A stretch of DNA of 64,000 nt from PXAP01 sp046483315 (GCA_046483315.1 JAWODJ010000124.1:29917-93916); one strand, 5' to 3'. Numbered from the stretch's first letter, positions 1 to 9,006 are shown. Notes: generated by a model not told the origin, from the letters alone. Translations and numbers: made by a program.

Positions 1-581
1 TTATACCCCAGTAGAGGCGGGAATGACTCCAATTCAAGTCCGCCGATCCATTCCTGGTTGTTGTTTCCCGCTTTCGCGGAAAAACCTTCGGTATTTTCAA
101 CCAGGTCATCACCATTGAGACAGGTAACCGGCAATACTTCGCTGAGTCTTGTCCTCCCCCAGCCTCCTTTTCCAATCTCGCCGGAAAATGAAAGCCAGCC
201 TCCCAGGAACATCGCCGGTTTTCCATTTTGTACAGCCTCAACTGTAAGTCTTGTCCTGTCAGGAAAAGTAAGCACCCCCTTCCCCATTTTCTCACGGTTA
301 AAGAAGCCTGGGGCAAGCTGAAAGTTCTTGGCCTCTATATCGCTGAATATTAAAAGGTCGTAATCATCAAGCACCTTCTCATACTCACCGGGGCCCATTT
401 TATAAAAATCCCATGCCGGAACCGATTTTACCTGGTGCCGGCCATCTGATTCCATGGCCTTTACCAGCCATTCTCCGTAATTGAAAATATCAAGGCCCTT
501 ATATTCATAATTGAACGGGGATTCTGCAAACGTGGGCCCCATCAGAACCGCCCAGTCCCCAACATAATATATTTTTGCCAT
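1..581 (-). CDS. Putative glutamine amidotransferase-like protein (DUF1355/COG5426 type), 3' end outside window
   Basis: An open frame runs from an ATG at 581 to the left edge (about 193 codons) with no stop, so the gene is cut by the window. The product starts MAKIYYVGDWAVLMGPTF and later has the segment FLGGWLSFSGEIG followed by a Gly/Trp-rich stretch and an LPV motif. This resembles the class-I-amidotransferase-like family often annotated as 'putative glutamine amidotransferase', whose substrate is unknown. The usual nucleophile elbow carries no obvious cysteine here. It lies 105 bp downstream of glpF on the same strand and could be the last gene of the glycerol operon, but nothing in the sequence links it to glycerol. 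Family assignment is from remembered motif patterns, so moderate confidence. Confidence 0.6.
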   Translation of the reverse strand, partial: MAKIYYVGDWAVLMGPTFAESPFNYEYKGLDIFNYGEWLVKAMESDGRHQVKSVPAWDFYKMGPGEYEKVLDDYDLLIFSDIEAKNFQLAPGFFNREKMGKGVLTFPDRTRLTVEAVQNGKPAMFLGGWLSFSGEIGKGGWGRTRLSEVLPVTCLNGDDLVENTEGFSAKAGNNNQEWIGGLELESFPPLLGY

Positions 582-686
582 ATTAAATTTTTCTTTTAAA
601 TGTAATTTTTTTTCCAGCGTGAAATACACATTATCCGTCACTGAATATCAACCTTTAGGTCAAATTATTCCGGATAATCTTTATAG

Positions 687-1427
687 TCAGACAATTGCCA
701 GGAATGCCATGGCGGCGATAAATGCGCCAATAACCGGGGCCAGCACAGGAACCCATGAGTAGGACCAGTCGCTGCCGCCTTTGTTTTCCATGGGGTAAAT
801 GAAATGGGCAAAGCGGGGACCCAGGTCCCGCGCAGGATTAATGGCGTAACCAGTGGTACCGCCCAGTGACATGCCAATACCAACCACAAGCAGTGCAACC
901 GGCAGGGCGCCTATCGAACCCAGACCTATCGGCACATCAGACATGTTAGTTGTGGAAAACGACGGGTCGGTAAAATGGAAGATTGTGAAAATCAGAACAA
1001 ATGTGCCCACCACCTCGCAAAAAACATTTGAGGGGTAATTCCTGATTTGCGGACCGGTGCAGAAAACGGCAAGCTTTGTTCCCTTGTCCGCCGTTATATT
1101 GAAATGCTGACGAAAAAAGAAATAGACTATCGTGGCACCGAAAAAGCCTCCCAAAAACTGGGCAATCAGGTACCCCGGGACAAGAGACCAGCTGAAACTG
1201 CCTGCAAAGGCAAAACCCAGGGTAACAGCCGGATTAATGTGTGCACCGGAAACAGGGGCGGCTATAATCACACCCAAAAACACCCCCAGACCCCATCCAA
1301 AAGTAATTACCACCCATCCGGCACCATGACTTTTCGTATCTTTCAATACGGTATTGGCAACAACACCATCTCCCATCAAAACCAGAACGGCAGTTCCGAT
1401 AAATTCATATAAATAAACTGGATCCAT
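687..1427 (-). CDS. glpF: Glycerol uptake facilitator (aquaglyceroporin, MIP family)
   Basis: A 246-residue inner-membrane channel for passive entry of glycerol and similar small polyols. Both channel-forming NPA motifs are visible, at about residues 65-67 (HINPAV) and 197-199 (NPARDLGPR). The Asp directly after the second NPA-Arg is typical of glycerol facilitators rather than strict water channels. Hydrophobic segments are spaced as expected for six helices plus two half-helices, and the length is slightly short of E. coli GlpF. It follows glpK on the same strand with a 94-bp gap, which fits a glpD-glpK-glpF operon in which entering glycerol is trapped by phosphorylation. The ATG at 1427 is the only good start. 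Confidence 0.95.
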   Translation of the reverse strand: MDPVYLYEFIGTAVLVLMGDGVVANTVLKDTKSHGAGWVVITFGWGLGVFLGVIIAAPVSGAHINPAVTLGFAFAGSFSWSLVPGYLIAQFLGGFFGATIVYFFFRQHFNITADKGTKLAVFCTGPQIRNYPSNVFCEVVGTFVLIFTIFHFTDPSFSTTNMSDVPIGLGSIGALPVALLVVGIGMSLGGTTGYAINPARDLGPRFAHFIYPMENKGGSDWSYSWVPVLAPVIGAFIAAMAFLAIV

Positions 1428-1521
1428 AATAACTGGTAAATTAATTTAAAAGAAATGATTATCTGAAAACAGGGATAAAAATCATATGCTGGTTTTTTAT
1501 AAGGCAGAGCTGAATGGTTTT

Positions 1522-3012
1522 TCAAGAAGACCATGATCCTGCCCTCTTAACGGCATCGGCCCACCTGGCTTTTAATATGCCGGCAACTGTTTCATCCATG
1601 CTGCCGGAAAATTCTTTGTCAACTTTCCACTTCTCCTTCAGCTCATCAATATCATTCCAGAACCCGGTCGCAAGTCCGGCAAGATACGCCGCCCCGAGTG
1701 CAGTTGTTTCAACAATTTCAGGTCTTATCACGGGAATGCCGAGTATATCGGACTGGAACTGCATAAGAAGGTTATTGGCAACAGCGCCACCATCAACCCT
1801 CAGCTCCTTTATCTTCATTCCGGTATCCTTGTTCATCACATTAAGCACATCCATAGTCTGGTATGCAATTCCCTCAAGTGCAGCGCGCGCAATATGTCCC
1901 CGGTTAGTACCCCTGCTTATTCCCACAATCAGTCCGCGAGCATACTGATCCCAGTATGGCGCCCCCATTCCCGCAAAGGCAGGAACAAAAAAGACGTCAC
2001 CATTATCTTCAACACTTTCTGCAAGTTTTTCTACTTCGGCCGATGAACTGATTATACCCAGTCCGTCACGCAGCCACTGTACTACCGCGCCGCCAATAAA
2101 AATACTGCCTTCAAGGGCATAAGTTATCTGACTACCTATTTTCCAGGCTATTGTGGAAACCAGGTTGTTTTTTGAAATAAACGGCTTGTTTCCTGTATTC
2201 ATAAGGATAAAACAACCGGTTCCGTAAGTATTCTTAACCATCCCCTCATCAATACACATCTGTCCGAACATGGCTGCCTGCTGATCGCCGGCAATACCTG
2301 CAATGGGGACTTTTGATGCAAAAAACGTGGTATTGCTGTAATCATATACTTCGCTGGAATCCCTTACTTCAGGAAGCATACTGCGGGGAATGTCCATAAG
2401 TTCAAGCAGCTCATCGTCCCATTCCATCGATTTTATATTATACAACATAGTCCTGCTGGCATTGGTAACATCAGTTATATGAGTACGTCCCCGGGTAAGT
2501 TTCCATACCAGCCAGCTGTCCACCGTACCAAAAGCAAGCTCACCCTTTTCAGCCTTCTTCCTGGCCCCCGGAACATTATCAAGGATCCATTTGACCTTGG
2601 TCCCGCTGAAATAGGCATCAATTACCAGTCCGCTCTTTTCCCTTATCATATCTGCATGACCCTTTCTCCTTAGCTCATCACAATATCCTGATGTTCGTCT
2701 GTCCTGCCATACAATAGCATTGTAAACCGGATTGCCTGTTTTCCTGTCCCATACTATTGCTGTTTCACGCTGATTTGTTATCCCTATGCCGGCAACAGCT
2801 TTACCGTTGATACCGAATTTAGATATAGCTTCAGCCGCAACGGCCACCTGAGATGACCATATCTCATTCGGGTCATGTTCCACCCATCCCGGTTTTGGAA
2901 AGATCTGGGTAAATTCTTTCTGAGCAGCCGAACGAATAGTACCTTTTCTATCAAACAATAGAGCCCGGGAGCTTGTTGTACCCTGGTCAAGAGCTAGAAT
3001 ATAATTTTCCAT
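1522..3012 (-). CDS. glpK: Glycerol kinase
   Basis: A 496-residue cytoplasmic FGGY-family kinase that converts glycerol and ATP to sn-glycerol 3-phosphate. The N-terminal phosphate-binding loop (LALDQGTTSSRALLFD) and the GWVEHDPNEIW segment characteristic of glycerol kinases are present. The family signature region near residues 360-380 (ARGLIVGISRGT) and the C-terminal ATP-site segment (LRVDGGAVANNLLMQFQSD) are intact. Length matches the family (about 500 residues). It is placed between glpD (63 bp upstream) and glpF (94 bp downstream) on one strand, so the three probably share a transcript controlled by the divergent DeoR-type regulator. Nothing looks damaged. Confidence 0.97.
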   Translation of the reverse strand: MENYILALDQGTTSSRALLFDRKGTIRSAAQKEFTQIFPKPGWVEHDPNEIWSSQVAVAAEAISKFGINGKAVAGIGITNQRETAIVWDRKTGNPVYNAIVWQDRRTSGYCDELRRKGHADMIREKSGLVIDAYFSGTKVKWILDNVPGARKKAEKGELAFGTVDSWLVWKLTRGRTHITDVTNASRTMLYNIKSMEWDDELLELMDIPRSMLPEVRDSSEVYDYSNTTFFASKVPIAGIAGDQQAAMFGQMCIDEGMVKNTYGTGCFILMNTGNKPFISKNNLVSTIAWKIGSQITYALEGSIFIGGAVVQWLRDGLGIISSSAEVEKLAESVEDNGDVFFVPAFAGMGAPYWDQYARGLIVGISRGTNRGHIARAALEGIAYQTMDVLNVMNKDTGMKIKELRVDGGAVANNLLMQFQSDILGIPVIRPEIVETTALGAAYLAGLATGFWNDIDELKEKWKVDKEFSGSMDETVAGILKARWADAVKRAGSWSS

Positions 3013-3075
3013 GCTGTGAATTTTTAATTGGCAATATAATATTTTAAGGTTAATTTATACCGGTAAAGATTCAAC

Positions 3076-4647
3076 TCATTCCCGGAAATAGTTTTCTGTT
3101 ACCTTCTTATAAGCATTTACCTGATCATTTATCCATTTTTCATCTTTACCCATCTCCCTGGCCATCAGCAAAGCTACTTCAGGGGCTATCCTGATGCTTT
3201 CACGGGCATCCAGCAACTGACATCGTGTGCGCCGGGATAAAACGTCCTCGACAGTCATTGCCATTTCTTCTCTTACAGCCCATACAACCTGGGCTTTAAT
3301 GATCTGCAGGCTTTCACTCAGTGTCTCTCCCATTTCAGGATTATCATTTATCATATCCATCATGGCATCCCTGTCTGCGCCATAAACATAATAAGGATCA
3401 TTGTAATCAACTTTTTCCCTGTAGCCCCTTATCTTCATTTTCCTGGTTTCTGTCCTTGTCCCTGTCCAGTTATTTACTTTTTCAGCCTTTGTAATTATAT
3501 CTTCGGCCATTCTTCTGAATGTGGTCCATTTTCCCCCGATCATGGTCATTAATCCCGACCTGGAAACAATGATCTTGTGACTTCTTGATATCTCCCTCGT
3601 CTTTTTTTTGCCATTATCATTTTTTACGGCGGCAAGTGGTCTTAACCCTGCAAAAATGCTCAGAATGTCACTTTTGCGGGGAACTTTCTTTAAATATTTA
3701 CCGGTAGTTGACAAAATAAATTCCAGTTCATGATCCAGCGCCACCGGTTCTGGCGAGGGATGTTCAACAGGAGTGTCTGTTGTACCAACAACCACCCTGC
3801 CATGCCAGGGGACAGCAAACAGCACCCTTCCGTCATCCGTTTTCGGTATCATTATCGCATCGTTGCCGGGCAGGAAAGATTTATCTATTACCAGATGGAT
3901 TCCCTGGCTGGGTCGCATTGTAGGTTTTATTCCGGGCTGGTCCATCTGCAGTATTTCATCGGCAAATACTCCGGTTGCATTAATTACTACCCGGCCGGCA
4001 ATCTCTGAGATTGTACCATCAAGAAGATCTTTTACCCTGACCCCGATGAGTTTTCCGATATTATCCTTCACCAGGCCTTCAACCGGCATATAATTAACTG
4101 CCAGGCCACCCATGTCAGAGGCAGTCTGCAAAACATTGACCGCAAGGCGGGCATCATCAAACTGTCCGTCATGATAGAGCACACCTGCTGTCAGTTTATT
4201 GTCTGTCAACGAAGGCAAACGTTTAATAACTTCTTTCTTTGATATTCTCCTCGACCTTCCGAGACTGTATCTCCCGGCCATCAGGTCATAAACTGTTAAT
4301 CCCGCCGTATACAATATCTCATCAAACAAACTAAATGTTGGTATTATAAAGGACTGGTTCCTTACCAGGTGAGGAGCGTTTTTAAGTAATAATCCGCGCT
4401 CCACACAGGCTTCCCTTACAAGGGCAACATCTCCCTGGGCAAGGTAACGAACTCCGCCGTGGACAAGCTTTGTACTTTTGCTTGAAGTTGATTTTACAAA
4501 ATCTGCCTTTTCAAATAATACAGCCGAATAACCCCTGCTTACAGCTTCCAGCAGAATGCCGACACCCGAGGCACCGCCCCCTGCGATAATAAAATCAAAT
4601 GGCTTATTAACCTCCTTCAATTTCCCTAACATCAGTTTTCTTCGCAT
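3076..4647 (-). CDS. glpD: Glycerol-3-phosphate dehydrogenase, FAD-dependent (GlpD type)
   Basis: A 523-residue membrane-associated flavoprotein that oxidises glycerol 3-phosphate to dihydroxyacetone phosphate and passes electrons to quinone. The N-terminal dinucleotide-binding motif (IIAGGGASGVGILLEA), the KSTKLVHGGVRYL segment of the DAO superfamily and a C-terminal GlpD-type cap (MTVEDVLSRRTRCQLLDA) are all present. The longest frame opens at a TTG (4659). The ATG at 4647 is preferred because it gives MRRKLMLGKL just before the flavin fold. A second ATG at 4632 is also possible. First gene of the glpD-glpK-glpF run and divergent from the DeoR-family regulator, which is the expected arrangement for glycerol-3-phosphate-responsive control. 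Confidence 0.95.
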   Translation of the reverse strand: MRRKLMLGKLKEVNKPFDFIIAGGGASGVGILLEAVSRGYSAVLFEKADFVKSTSSKSTKLVHGGVRYLAQGDVALVREACVERGLLLKNAPHLVRNQSFIIPTFSLFDEILYTAGLTVYDLMAGRYSLGRSRRISKKEVIKRLPSLTDNKLTAGVLYHDGQFDDARLAVNVLQTASDMGGLAVNYMPVEGLVKDNIGKLIGVRVKDLLDGTISEIAGRVVINATGVFADEILQMDQPGIKPTMRPSQGIHLVIDKSFLPGNDAIMIPKTDDGRVLFAVPWHGRVVVGTTDTPVEHPSPEPVALDHELEFILSTTGKYLKKVPRKSDILSIFAGLRPLAAVKNDNGKKKTREISRSHKIIVSRSGLMTMIGGKWTTFRRMAEDIITKAEKVNNWTGTRTETRKMKIRGYREKVDYNDPYYVYGADRDAMMDMINDNPEMGETLSESLQIIKAQVVWAVREEMAMTVEDVLSRRTRCQLLDARESIRIAPEVALLMAREMGKDEKWINDQVNAYKKVTENYFRE

Positions 4648-4775
4648 AGTCCCGTACAATATTCATAACATGCATGATTTCGTTTATTTTCTATTTACAT
4701 CATAAACTTAACATGCTTATATTATGAGTTTTATTAATAATATTGAGCATAACAATATTACAATTATACAAATAA

Positions 4776-4789
4776 TCATAGAATTATGA
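4776..4789. promoter_or_regulatory. Candidate operator palindrome between glpD and the DeoR-type regulator
   Basis: TCATA-GAAT-TATGA forms a 5+5 inverted repeat in the AT-rich divergent intergenic region. Nearby (about 4806-4829) the sequence ATTATTTCAT occurs as a near direct repeat. DeoR-family repressors bind repeated or palindromic sites in such spacers. In this AT-rich DNA a 10-bp palindrome could be chance, so this is only a candidate. Confidence 0.3.
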
Positions 4790-4824
4790 AACTTTTCGCA
4801 ACTTAATTATTTCATATTATTTCA

Positions 4825-4856
4825 TTTGATTTTTAAACAATTTCACTATACTTTTG
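4825..4856 (+). promoter_or_regulatory. Bacteroidota-type promoter of the DeoR-family regulator
   Basis: TTTG at 4825-4828, a 20-bp spacer and TACTTTTG at 4849-4856 match the Bacteroidota consensus (TTTG, 19-21 bp, TAnnTTTG). The predicted transcript starts near 4860, about 10 nt before the ATG at 4871. The long-frame TTG at 4826 lies inside the -33 element and so cannot be the translation start. Confidence 0.75.
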
Positions 4857-4870
4857 AAAAAATCAATAGC

Positions 4871-5638
4871 ATGACAGTAAGCATAGCAGAAAGACATCAG
4901 TATATACTTAACAAACTGCGGGAGCAGGGGCATGTTAACGTACTGGATTTGAGCATTAAGCTTAAGGTCTCGGCAGTTACTATCCGAAAGGATCTCAAAT
5001 ACCTCGAAGAACGCAAGCTTCTTTTCAGGACTCACGGCAGTGCAACACCCAATAACCCTTATATAAATGACCGGCCGGTAAATGAAAAGGAAAAGATCCG
5101 GGTTACCCAGAAACAGCGGATAGCCCGGTATGCTGCGGGACTGATTGAGCCGGGAGACAGTATCATAATGGCATCGGGAACCTCTATAATTGAACTGGCA
5201 AGACACATAAAGGCAGTTGATCAACTGACCGTTGTTACCGCATCACTTAATACGGCACTTATTTTATCGCGCGACCCTCTTATAAACATTATTCAACTTG
5301 GCGGCATGGTAAGGAAGAGTTCTTCTTCAATTGTCGGGAGTTATGCTGAAAATTTCCTGAACAACTTTTCCTGCAGCAAACTATTCCTGGGTGTTGACGG
5401 CATTGATCCTGATTATGGATTAACGACAACCAATGCAATGGAGGCCACTTTGAACCAGCAAATGATAAAATCGGTTCAAAGGGTTATTGTACTTGCAGAT
5501 TCAACTAAATTCGGGAGGCGCGGGTTCAGCAAAATCTGCGATTCTTCGGTTGCGGACATGATAATAACAGATAACGAGGTAACAGAACCCTTTGTGAAAA
5601 AAATCGAGGAAGCAGGAATAGAGATTGTTATAACCTGA
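4871..5638 (+). CDS. DeoR-family transcriptional regulator, probable glycerol regulon repressor
   Basis: A 255-residue regulator with an N-terminal DeoR-type winged helix-turn-helix (ERHQYILNKLREQG, then KVSAVTIRKDLKYLEE) and a C-terminal sugar-phosphate-sensing domain (ASGTSIIELARHI, LGGMVRKSSSSIVG, DSTKFGRRGF). The family typically represses catabolic operons until a phosphorylated intermediate binds. Placement divergent from glpD-glpK-glpF makes glycerol 3-phosphate a likely effector by analogy with E. coli GlpR, but this is inference from context. The frame extends upstream to a TTG at 4826. The ATG at 4871 is chosen because a promoter overlaps the upstream codons and because MTVSIAERHQ fits the usual family start. 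Confidence 0.9.
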   Translation: MTVSIAERHQYILNKLREQGHVNVLDLSIKLKVSAVTIRKDLKYLEERKLLFRTHGSATPNNPYINDRPVNEKEKIRVTQKQRIARYAAGLIEPGDSIIMASGTSIIELARHIKAVDQLTVVTASLNTALILSRDPLINIIQLGGMVRKSSSSIVGSYAENFLNNFSCSKLFLGVDGIDPDYGLTTTNAMEATLNQQMIKSVQRVIVLADSTKFGRRGFSKICDSSVADMIITDNEVTEPFVKKIEEAGIEIVIT

Positions 5639-5708
5639 TTTGTAAATTGAAATAAAAGGTGGGCAAAAAATTGTTTTGACAGGCAGAAGTGATTACATCT
5701 TTAAAAAA

Positions 5709-5735
5709 CAAAAGCCGGAATAAATCCGGCTTTTG
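5709..5735. terminator. Bidirectional intrinsic terminator
   Basis: CAAAAGCCGGA and TCCGGCTTTTG form an 11-bp stem around a 5-nt loop, with A-rich DNA on one side and T-rich on the other. It sits between the convergent DeoR-type regulator and the TonB receptor gene and can serve both. Confidence 0.85.
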
Positions 5736-5761
5736 TTTCACCATTAACCCTAAAAATTAAC

Positions 5762-8176
5762 CTAAAACCTGAAAGAAACCCCTGAAAAAAAATGCCTGCC
5801 TGCCTGAGGAAAGAACCCATCCATATACTGTTCTTCTCCTTGATAATTATAACGATAAATCCAGGCATTTGTTTCAAATTTTGCATTAAAAATGTTCGCT
5901 ACCATTAAATTTATTGCAAACTCCCCAAACCACGTACTTTTCAGAATGTAATTAAATCTCAGGTCACTGAAAAAATATGGATCAAGCATCCTTTCCCTGT
6001 TTGCAGTATTATCAATAAACTGCCTGTCAACAAATTTACTGCTGAAGTTAACAGTCAAACCCTCAGCGGGAGTCCAGTCAATCTCGCTTCCCGCAATGAC
6101 AGGGGGAGAAAATGAAAGTTCGGTGTTTCCCAGATTCCTTACGATCTGAAGAGGTTCATTTTCAGGATCATCCCAATAATCCCAGTTATCAACATATTCG
6201 GTAAAATTAACGATCCTGTTTTCACTAAACGACATATTAACAGCAATTTCCAGTTGAGAAAACAGCTTCAATCCGGCAATCAGCTCTATCCCCCGGCGAT
6301 AACTTTTCGGAACATTGGTCATTACCGGGGCTCCTACATCATTAATCTGCCCTGTAAGCACAAGCTGATCTTTGTAATGCATGTAAAAAAGATTGGCATT
6401 AAAATTAAAATTTTTCCTTCTGAGGTTATATCCTGCTTCCAGATCACCAAGTCTTTCCGGTGTTGGTACTTCACCCGGACGGGCATCTTTAAAATTACTC
6501 CTGTTAGGTTCCCTGTGTGCCACTGCATATGAGAGATAGATGTTCTGCCTGTCACTGAATTCGTAGAACACACCGGCCCGTGGATTTAAAAAATTATACT
6601 CATGATTGCGGGAAATATCCCGCAAATCATCATCTATCCCGTCTATTGAATAATTAATAACCCGGTATTGAATATCACCGTATAGATTTATTTTGTCGGA
6701 CAATCTGTAATCCAGTTTCCCGAAAACATTGAAATCATTTTTCCTGCCATCGTTAAAATACCACTCATAGTTTTTTGGAATATGGTTGGCATATTCAGCC
6801 CATATAATATGTCCGTAATGATCGCCTAAATACTGGTTGAGGGCACCTCCCAAAGTAAAATCATAGCTCCTGCCTGAGTATTTCAGTGAATATGTCAGCC
6901 CGTAAAAATCATTATCCAGTATCTTCCTTCTTATCATATCACTTCTTGATATAGTCTCTCCGCCTACTACCGGATCCTCAAGTCCGTAGCTGCTGAACCA
7001 GCGATCTGCCTTATACTGTTCGTAGAAACCATATCCCCTTGTATAATGAAGAGCAGTATTTAAATTGAGTTCCGGGAACAGCTCCTGAGAAAAAAACAGA
7101 TGAAAATGATCCTGCTGATAGTTATCAGTTTCATTATCGTAATATACAGTTTCACCCTCCTCGTTTGTATAGCTGCCGATACCATTATAACGTCTGTTGC
7201 TATCAAGCATATGGGAAGGGACTCCATCCCATGCCTGGTAAGTGACCTCTTTGCCTGAAAAGACATTGATCTTAAGCAGACTTTTTTCATTATACATAGC
7301 ACCGGACAAAAAAAAGGATTTAAGATCGGCATCCGCCCTTTCAATATATCCGTCTGAACTGATCTTTGACATTCGGGCATCAAAAGAAAAGCGGTCATTT
7401 ATCATCCCCGAACCCACCTTCACGGTATTTCTGAATGAATTGAATGAACCGGCAGAGGCATCTATCTCTCCGTAAGGTTCCTTATTAAGCGTGGATGTCT
7501 GAAGATTAATACTTGCACCAAAGGCGGCAGCTCCATGCGAAGATGTGCCAACACCTCTCTGTATCTGAATATTATCGACCGAAGAAGAGAGATCAGGCAT
7601 ATTTACCCACCACACCCCATGTGATTCAGGATCATTTAAAGGAATCCCGTTTACTGTAATATTTATCCTGTTCATATCTGATCCCCTGATCCGGAAACTG
7701 GTATAGCCAATCCCGGTACCTGCATCAGAAGATGCAACAAATGACGGCGTGAGACTGATAATATAGGGGATATCCTGACCATAATCCCGGCTTTCTATCT
7801 CCATACGGTCCATATCAGAATATGCTACCGGTACTTTTGAATGAGCCCTGGTAGCTGAAACTATGACCTCTTCGGCCAGGTATGACAAAGGTGAAAGAGT
7901 AATATCAAGTCTTGTTTCACCTCTGACAACCACCTCGGTAAAAATTGTTTCATAGCCCATATGCGAAACCCTTATTACATAATCACCCTCTTCAACATGA
8001 AGACGGTACAGGCCATCGGCATTCGTAGCCGTACCCGCATAGGTATCCTGTATAACAATATTGGCTCCTATAAGAGGCTCTCCATTTTCACCTGTTACAA
8101 CACCATAAATAAATGAATTTGCAATAGACGGTAAACCAATCAATTGCAACACAAGTAATCCAATTACTCTTTTCAT
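5762..8176 (-). CDS. TonB-dependent outer-membrane receptor, probable thiamin or thiamin-precursor importer
   Basis: An 804-residue receptor. After an N-terminal signal peptide comes a carboxypeptidase-regulatory-like domain (about residues 22-105, GENGEPLIGANIVIQDTYAG), then a plug domain (VIVSATRAHSKVPVAYSDM, later RIRGSDMNRINITVNGIPL) and a 22-strand-type barrel ending in Phe (FSGVSFRF). It captures a ligand at the cell surface using TonB energy. The mRNA leader is a TPP riboswitch, so the cargo is probably thiamin, TPP or a pyrimidine/thiazole precursor. Comparative genomics has predicted such riboswitch-linked receptors in Bacteroidota. No inner-membrane permease or thi gene lies next to it here. 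The ATG at 8176 gives a normal signal peptide. Confidence 0.92.
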   Translation of the reverse strand: MKRVIGLLVLQLIGLPSIANSFIYGVVTGENGEPLIGANIVIQDTYAGTATNADGLYRLHVEEGDYVIRVSHMGYETIFTEVVVRGETRLDITLSPLSYLAEEVIVSATRAHSKVPVAYSDMDRMEIESRDYGQDIPYIISLTPSFVASSDAGTGIGYTSFRIRGSDMNRINITVNGIPLNDPESHGVWWVNMPDLSSSVDNIQIQRGVGTSSHGAAAFGASINLQTSTLNKEPYGEIDASAGSFNSFRNTVKVGSGMINDRFSFDARMSKISSDGYIERADADLKSFFLSGAMYNEKSLLKINVFSGKEVTYQAWDGVPSHMLDSNRRYNGIGSYTNEEGETVYYDNETDNYQQDHFHLFFSQELFPELNLNTALHYTRGYGFYEQYKADRWFSSYGLEDPVVGGETISRSDMIRRKILDNDFYGLTYSLKYSGRSYDFTLGGALNQYLGDHYGHIIWAEYANHIPKNYEWYFNDGRKNDFNVFGKLDYRLSDKINLYGDIQYRVINYSIDGIDDDLRDISRNHEYNFLNPRAGVFYEFSDRQNIYLSYAVAHREPNRSNFKDARPGEVPTPERLGDLEAGYNLRRKNFNFNANLFYMHYKDQLVLTGQINDVGAPVMTNVPKSYRRGIELIAGLKLFSQLEIAVNMSFSENRIVNFTEYVDNWDYWDDPENEPLQIVRNLGNTELSFSPPVIAGSEIDWTPAEGLTVNFSSKFVDRQFIDNTANRERMLDPYFFSDLRFNYILKSTWFGEFAINLMVANIFNAKFETNAWIYRYNYQGEEQYMDGFFPQAGRHFFSGVSFRF

Positions 8177-8221
8177 AGTAAAAGTTTTTGGTTAAACTTA
8201 TAATTGCAATGAGGTGATCTT

Positions 8222-8300
8222 ACTTTTTCCCTCCACCGGCATTATCCGGATCAGGTTCAAAGGGTATGATCTCAGCCCGAAATATTAAGGCACCCCATTA
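8222..8300 (-). ncRNA. TPP riboswitch (THI element)
   Basis: Read on the minus strand, the THI-box signatures appear in order: GGGGTGCC, GGCTGAGATCATACCC, GAACCTGATCCGGATAATGC and GGAGGGAA. These are the conserved pyrophosphate- and pyrimidine-sensing arms of the thiamin pyrophosphate aptamer. It occupies the 5' leader of the TonB receptor and begins only a few nt after the predicted transcription start. No terminator hairpin with a T-tract is obvious between aptamer and start codon (about 45 nt), so control may act on translation initiation. High TPP should reduce receptor synthesis. Confidence 0.95.
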
Positions 8301-8309
8301 TAGATACTG

Positions 8310-8341
8310 CAAATATAACAATTTCAAGGAATATCACCAAA
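8310..8341 (-). promoter_or_regulatory. Promoter of the TPP-riboswitch/TonB receptor transcript
   Basis: On the minus strand TTTG (8341-8338), a 20-bp spacer and TATATTTG (8317-8310) match the Bacteroidota consensus exactly. The predicted start near 8303 is just before the riboswitch. The -33 element overlaps the A/T tail of the thioredoxin terminator. Confidence 0.8.
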
Positions 8342-8367
8342 AAAACCGGCCATAAGACCGGTTTTTT
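8340..8367 (-). terminator. Intrinsic terminator after the thioredoxin gene
   Basis: An ACCGG/CCGGT stem around a short loop is flanked by A and T runs on the two sides. It lies about 40 bp beyond the thioredoxin stop codon on the minus strand. It insulates the riboswitch-controlled gene that starts immediately downstream. Confidence 0.8.
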
Positions 8368-8407
8368 ATATAACAACATGACAAAACCATTAATACAAAG
8401 AGAACAT

Positions 8408-8767
8408 TTATTTCTCGACAGACAGAACTTCCTTAAAGGCTTTTTCAAAAGTCTCTTTCGGGAGGGCTCCCTGGGCCATTTGAGGCATACCTTCCATAGG
8501 AACAAAAAGCAACGAGGGGATACTCTGTATACCGAAAATCCCCGCCAGTTCTTTTTCATTTTCTGTATCAATCTTATAAACATCCAGCTTGCCGTCATAT
8601 TCGTCAGCAAGTTCCTCCAGTACAGGAGCAACCATCTTACAGGGCTGACACCAGTCCGCATAAAAATCAATAATACAAGGAATCTCTCCCTGATATTTCC
8701 AATCCTTGTTATTTTCGTAGTCAAAGATTTTCTCCTTAAAAGTTTCTGCATTCAGATGCTCAATCAT
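8408..8767 (-). CDS. trxA: Thioredoxin
   Basis: A 119-residue cytoplasmic thiol-disulfide carrier. The active site is ADWCQPCKM (Cys40 and Cys43), inside the usual FYADWC-PCKMVAP context. The cis-Pro loop (SIPSLLF) is intact. The middle residue pair is Gln-Pro instead of the usual Gly-Pro, a variant seen in some Bacteroidota thioredoxins. An upstream in-frame ATG at 8932 would add 55 unrelated residues. The ATG at 8767 (MIEHLNAETF) is chosen because the thioredoxin fold begins right there. It is a single-gene unit ending in the terminator at 8340-8367. Confidence 0.93.
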   Translation of the reverse strand: MIEHLNAETFKEKIFDYENNKDWKYQGEIPCIIDFYADWCQPCKMVAPVLEELADEYDGKLDVYKIDTENEKELAGIFGIQSIPSLLFVPMEGMPQMAQGALPKETFEKAFKEVLSVEK

Positions 8768-9006
8768 CACAATAAGTTTTTGATAGTTAAAATTATCACA
8801 ATTATTTATAAATGTAAATATATAATTTTCAAAAAGAGCTGCAAAATCCATTCCAGTATTTAAACACCTCACAGTAAGCTGCGGGCATCCTTCGGTCCTT
8901 AACTTTTGCTTGTTATTGTACTCACTAACCACACCGGAAGAATCAGAGAATGCACCCGCAAAATTTAAAAAGGAGTTGCAGTATAAATTTCATGACCGAA
9001 TTATTG

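Noticed and set aside
8272..8751. 159-codon minus-strand frame overlapping thioredoxin and the riboswitch
   Set aside because: It is a shadow frame of the thioredoxin gene with biased composition and no recognisable fold. It also crosses the terminator and the TPP riboswitch.
8378..8863. 161-codon plus-strand frame antisense to thioredoxin
   Set aside because: Composition is unlike a protein and it is fully antisense to a well-supported gene.
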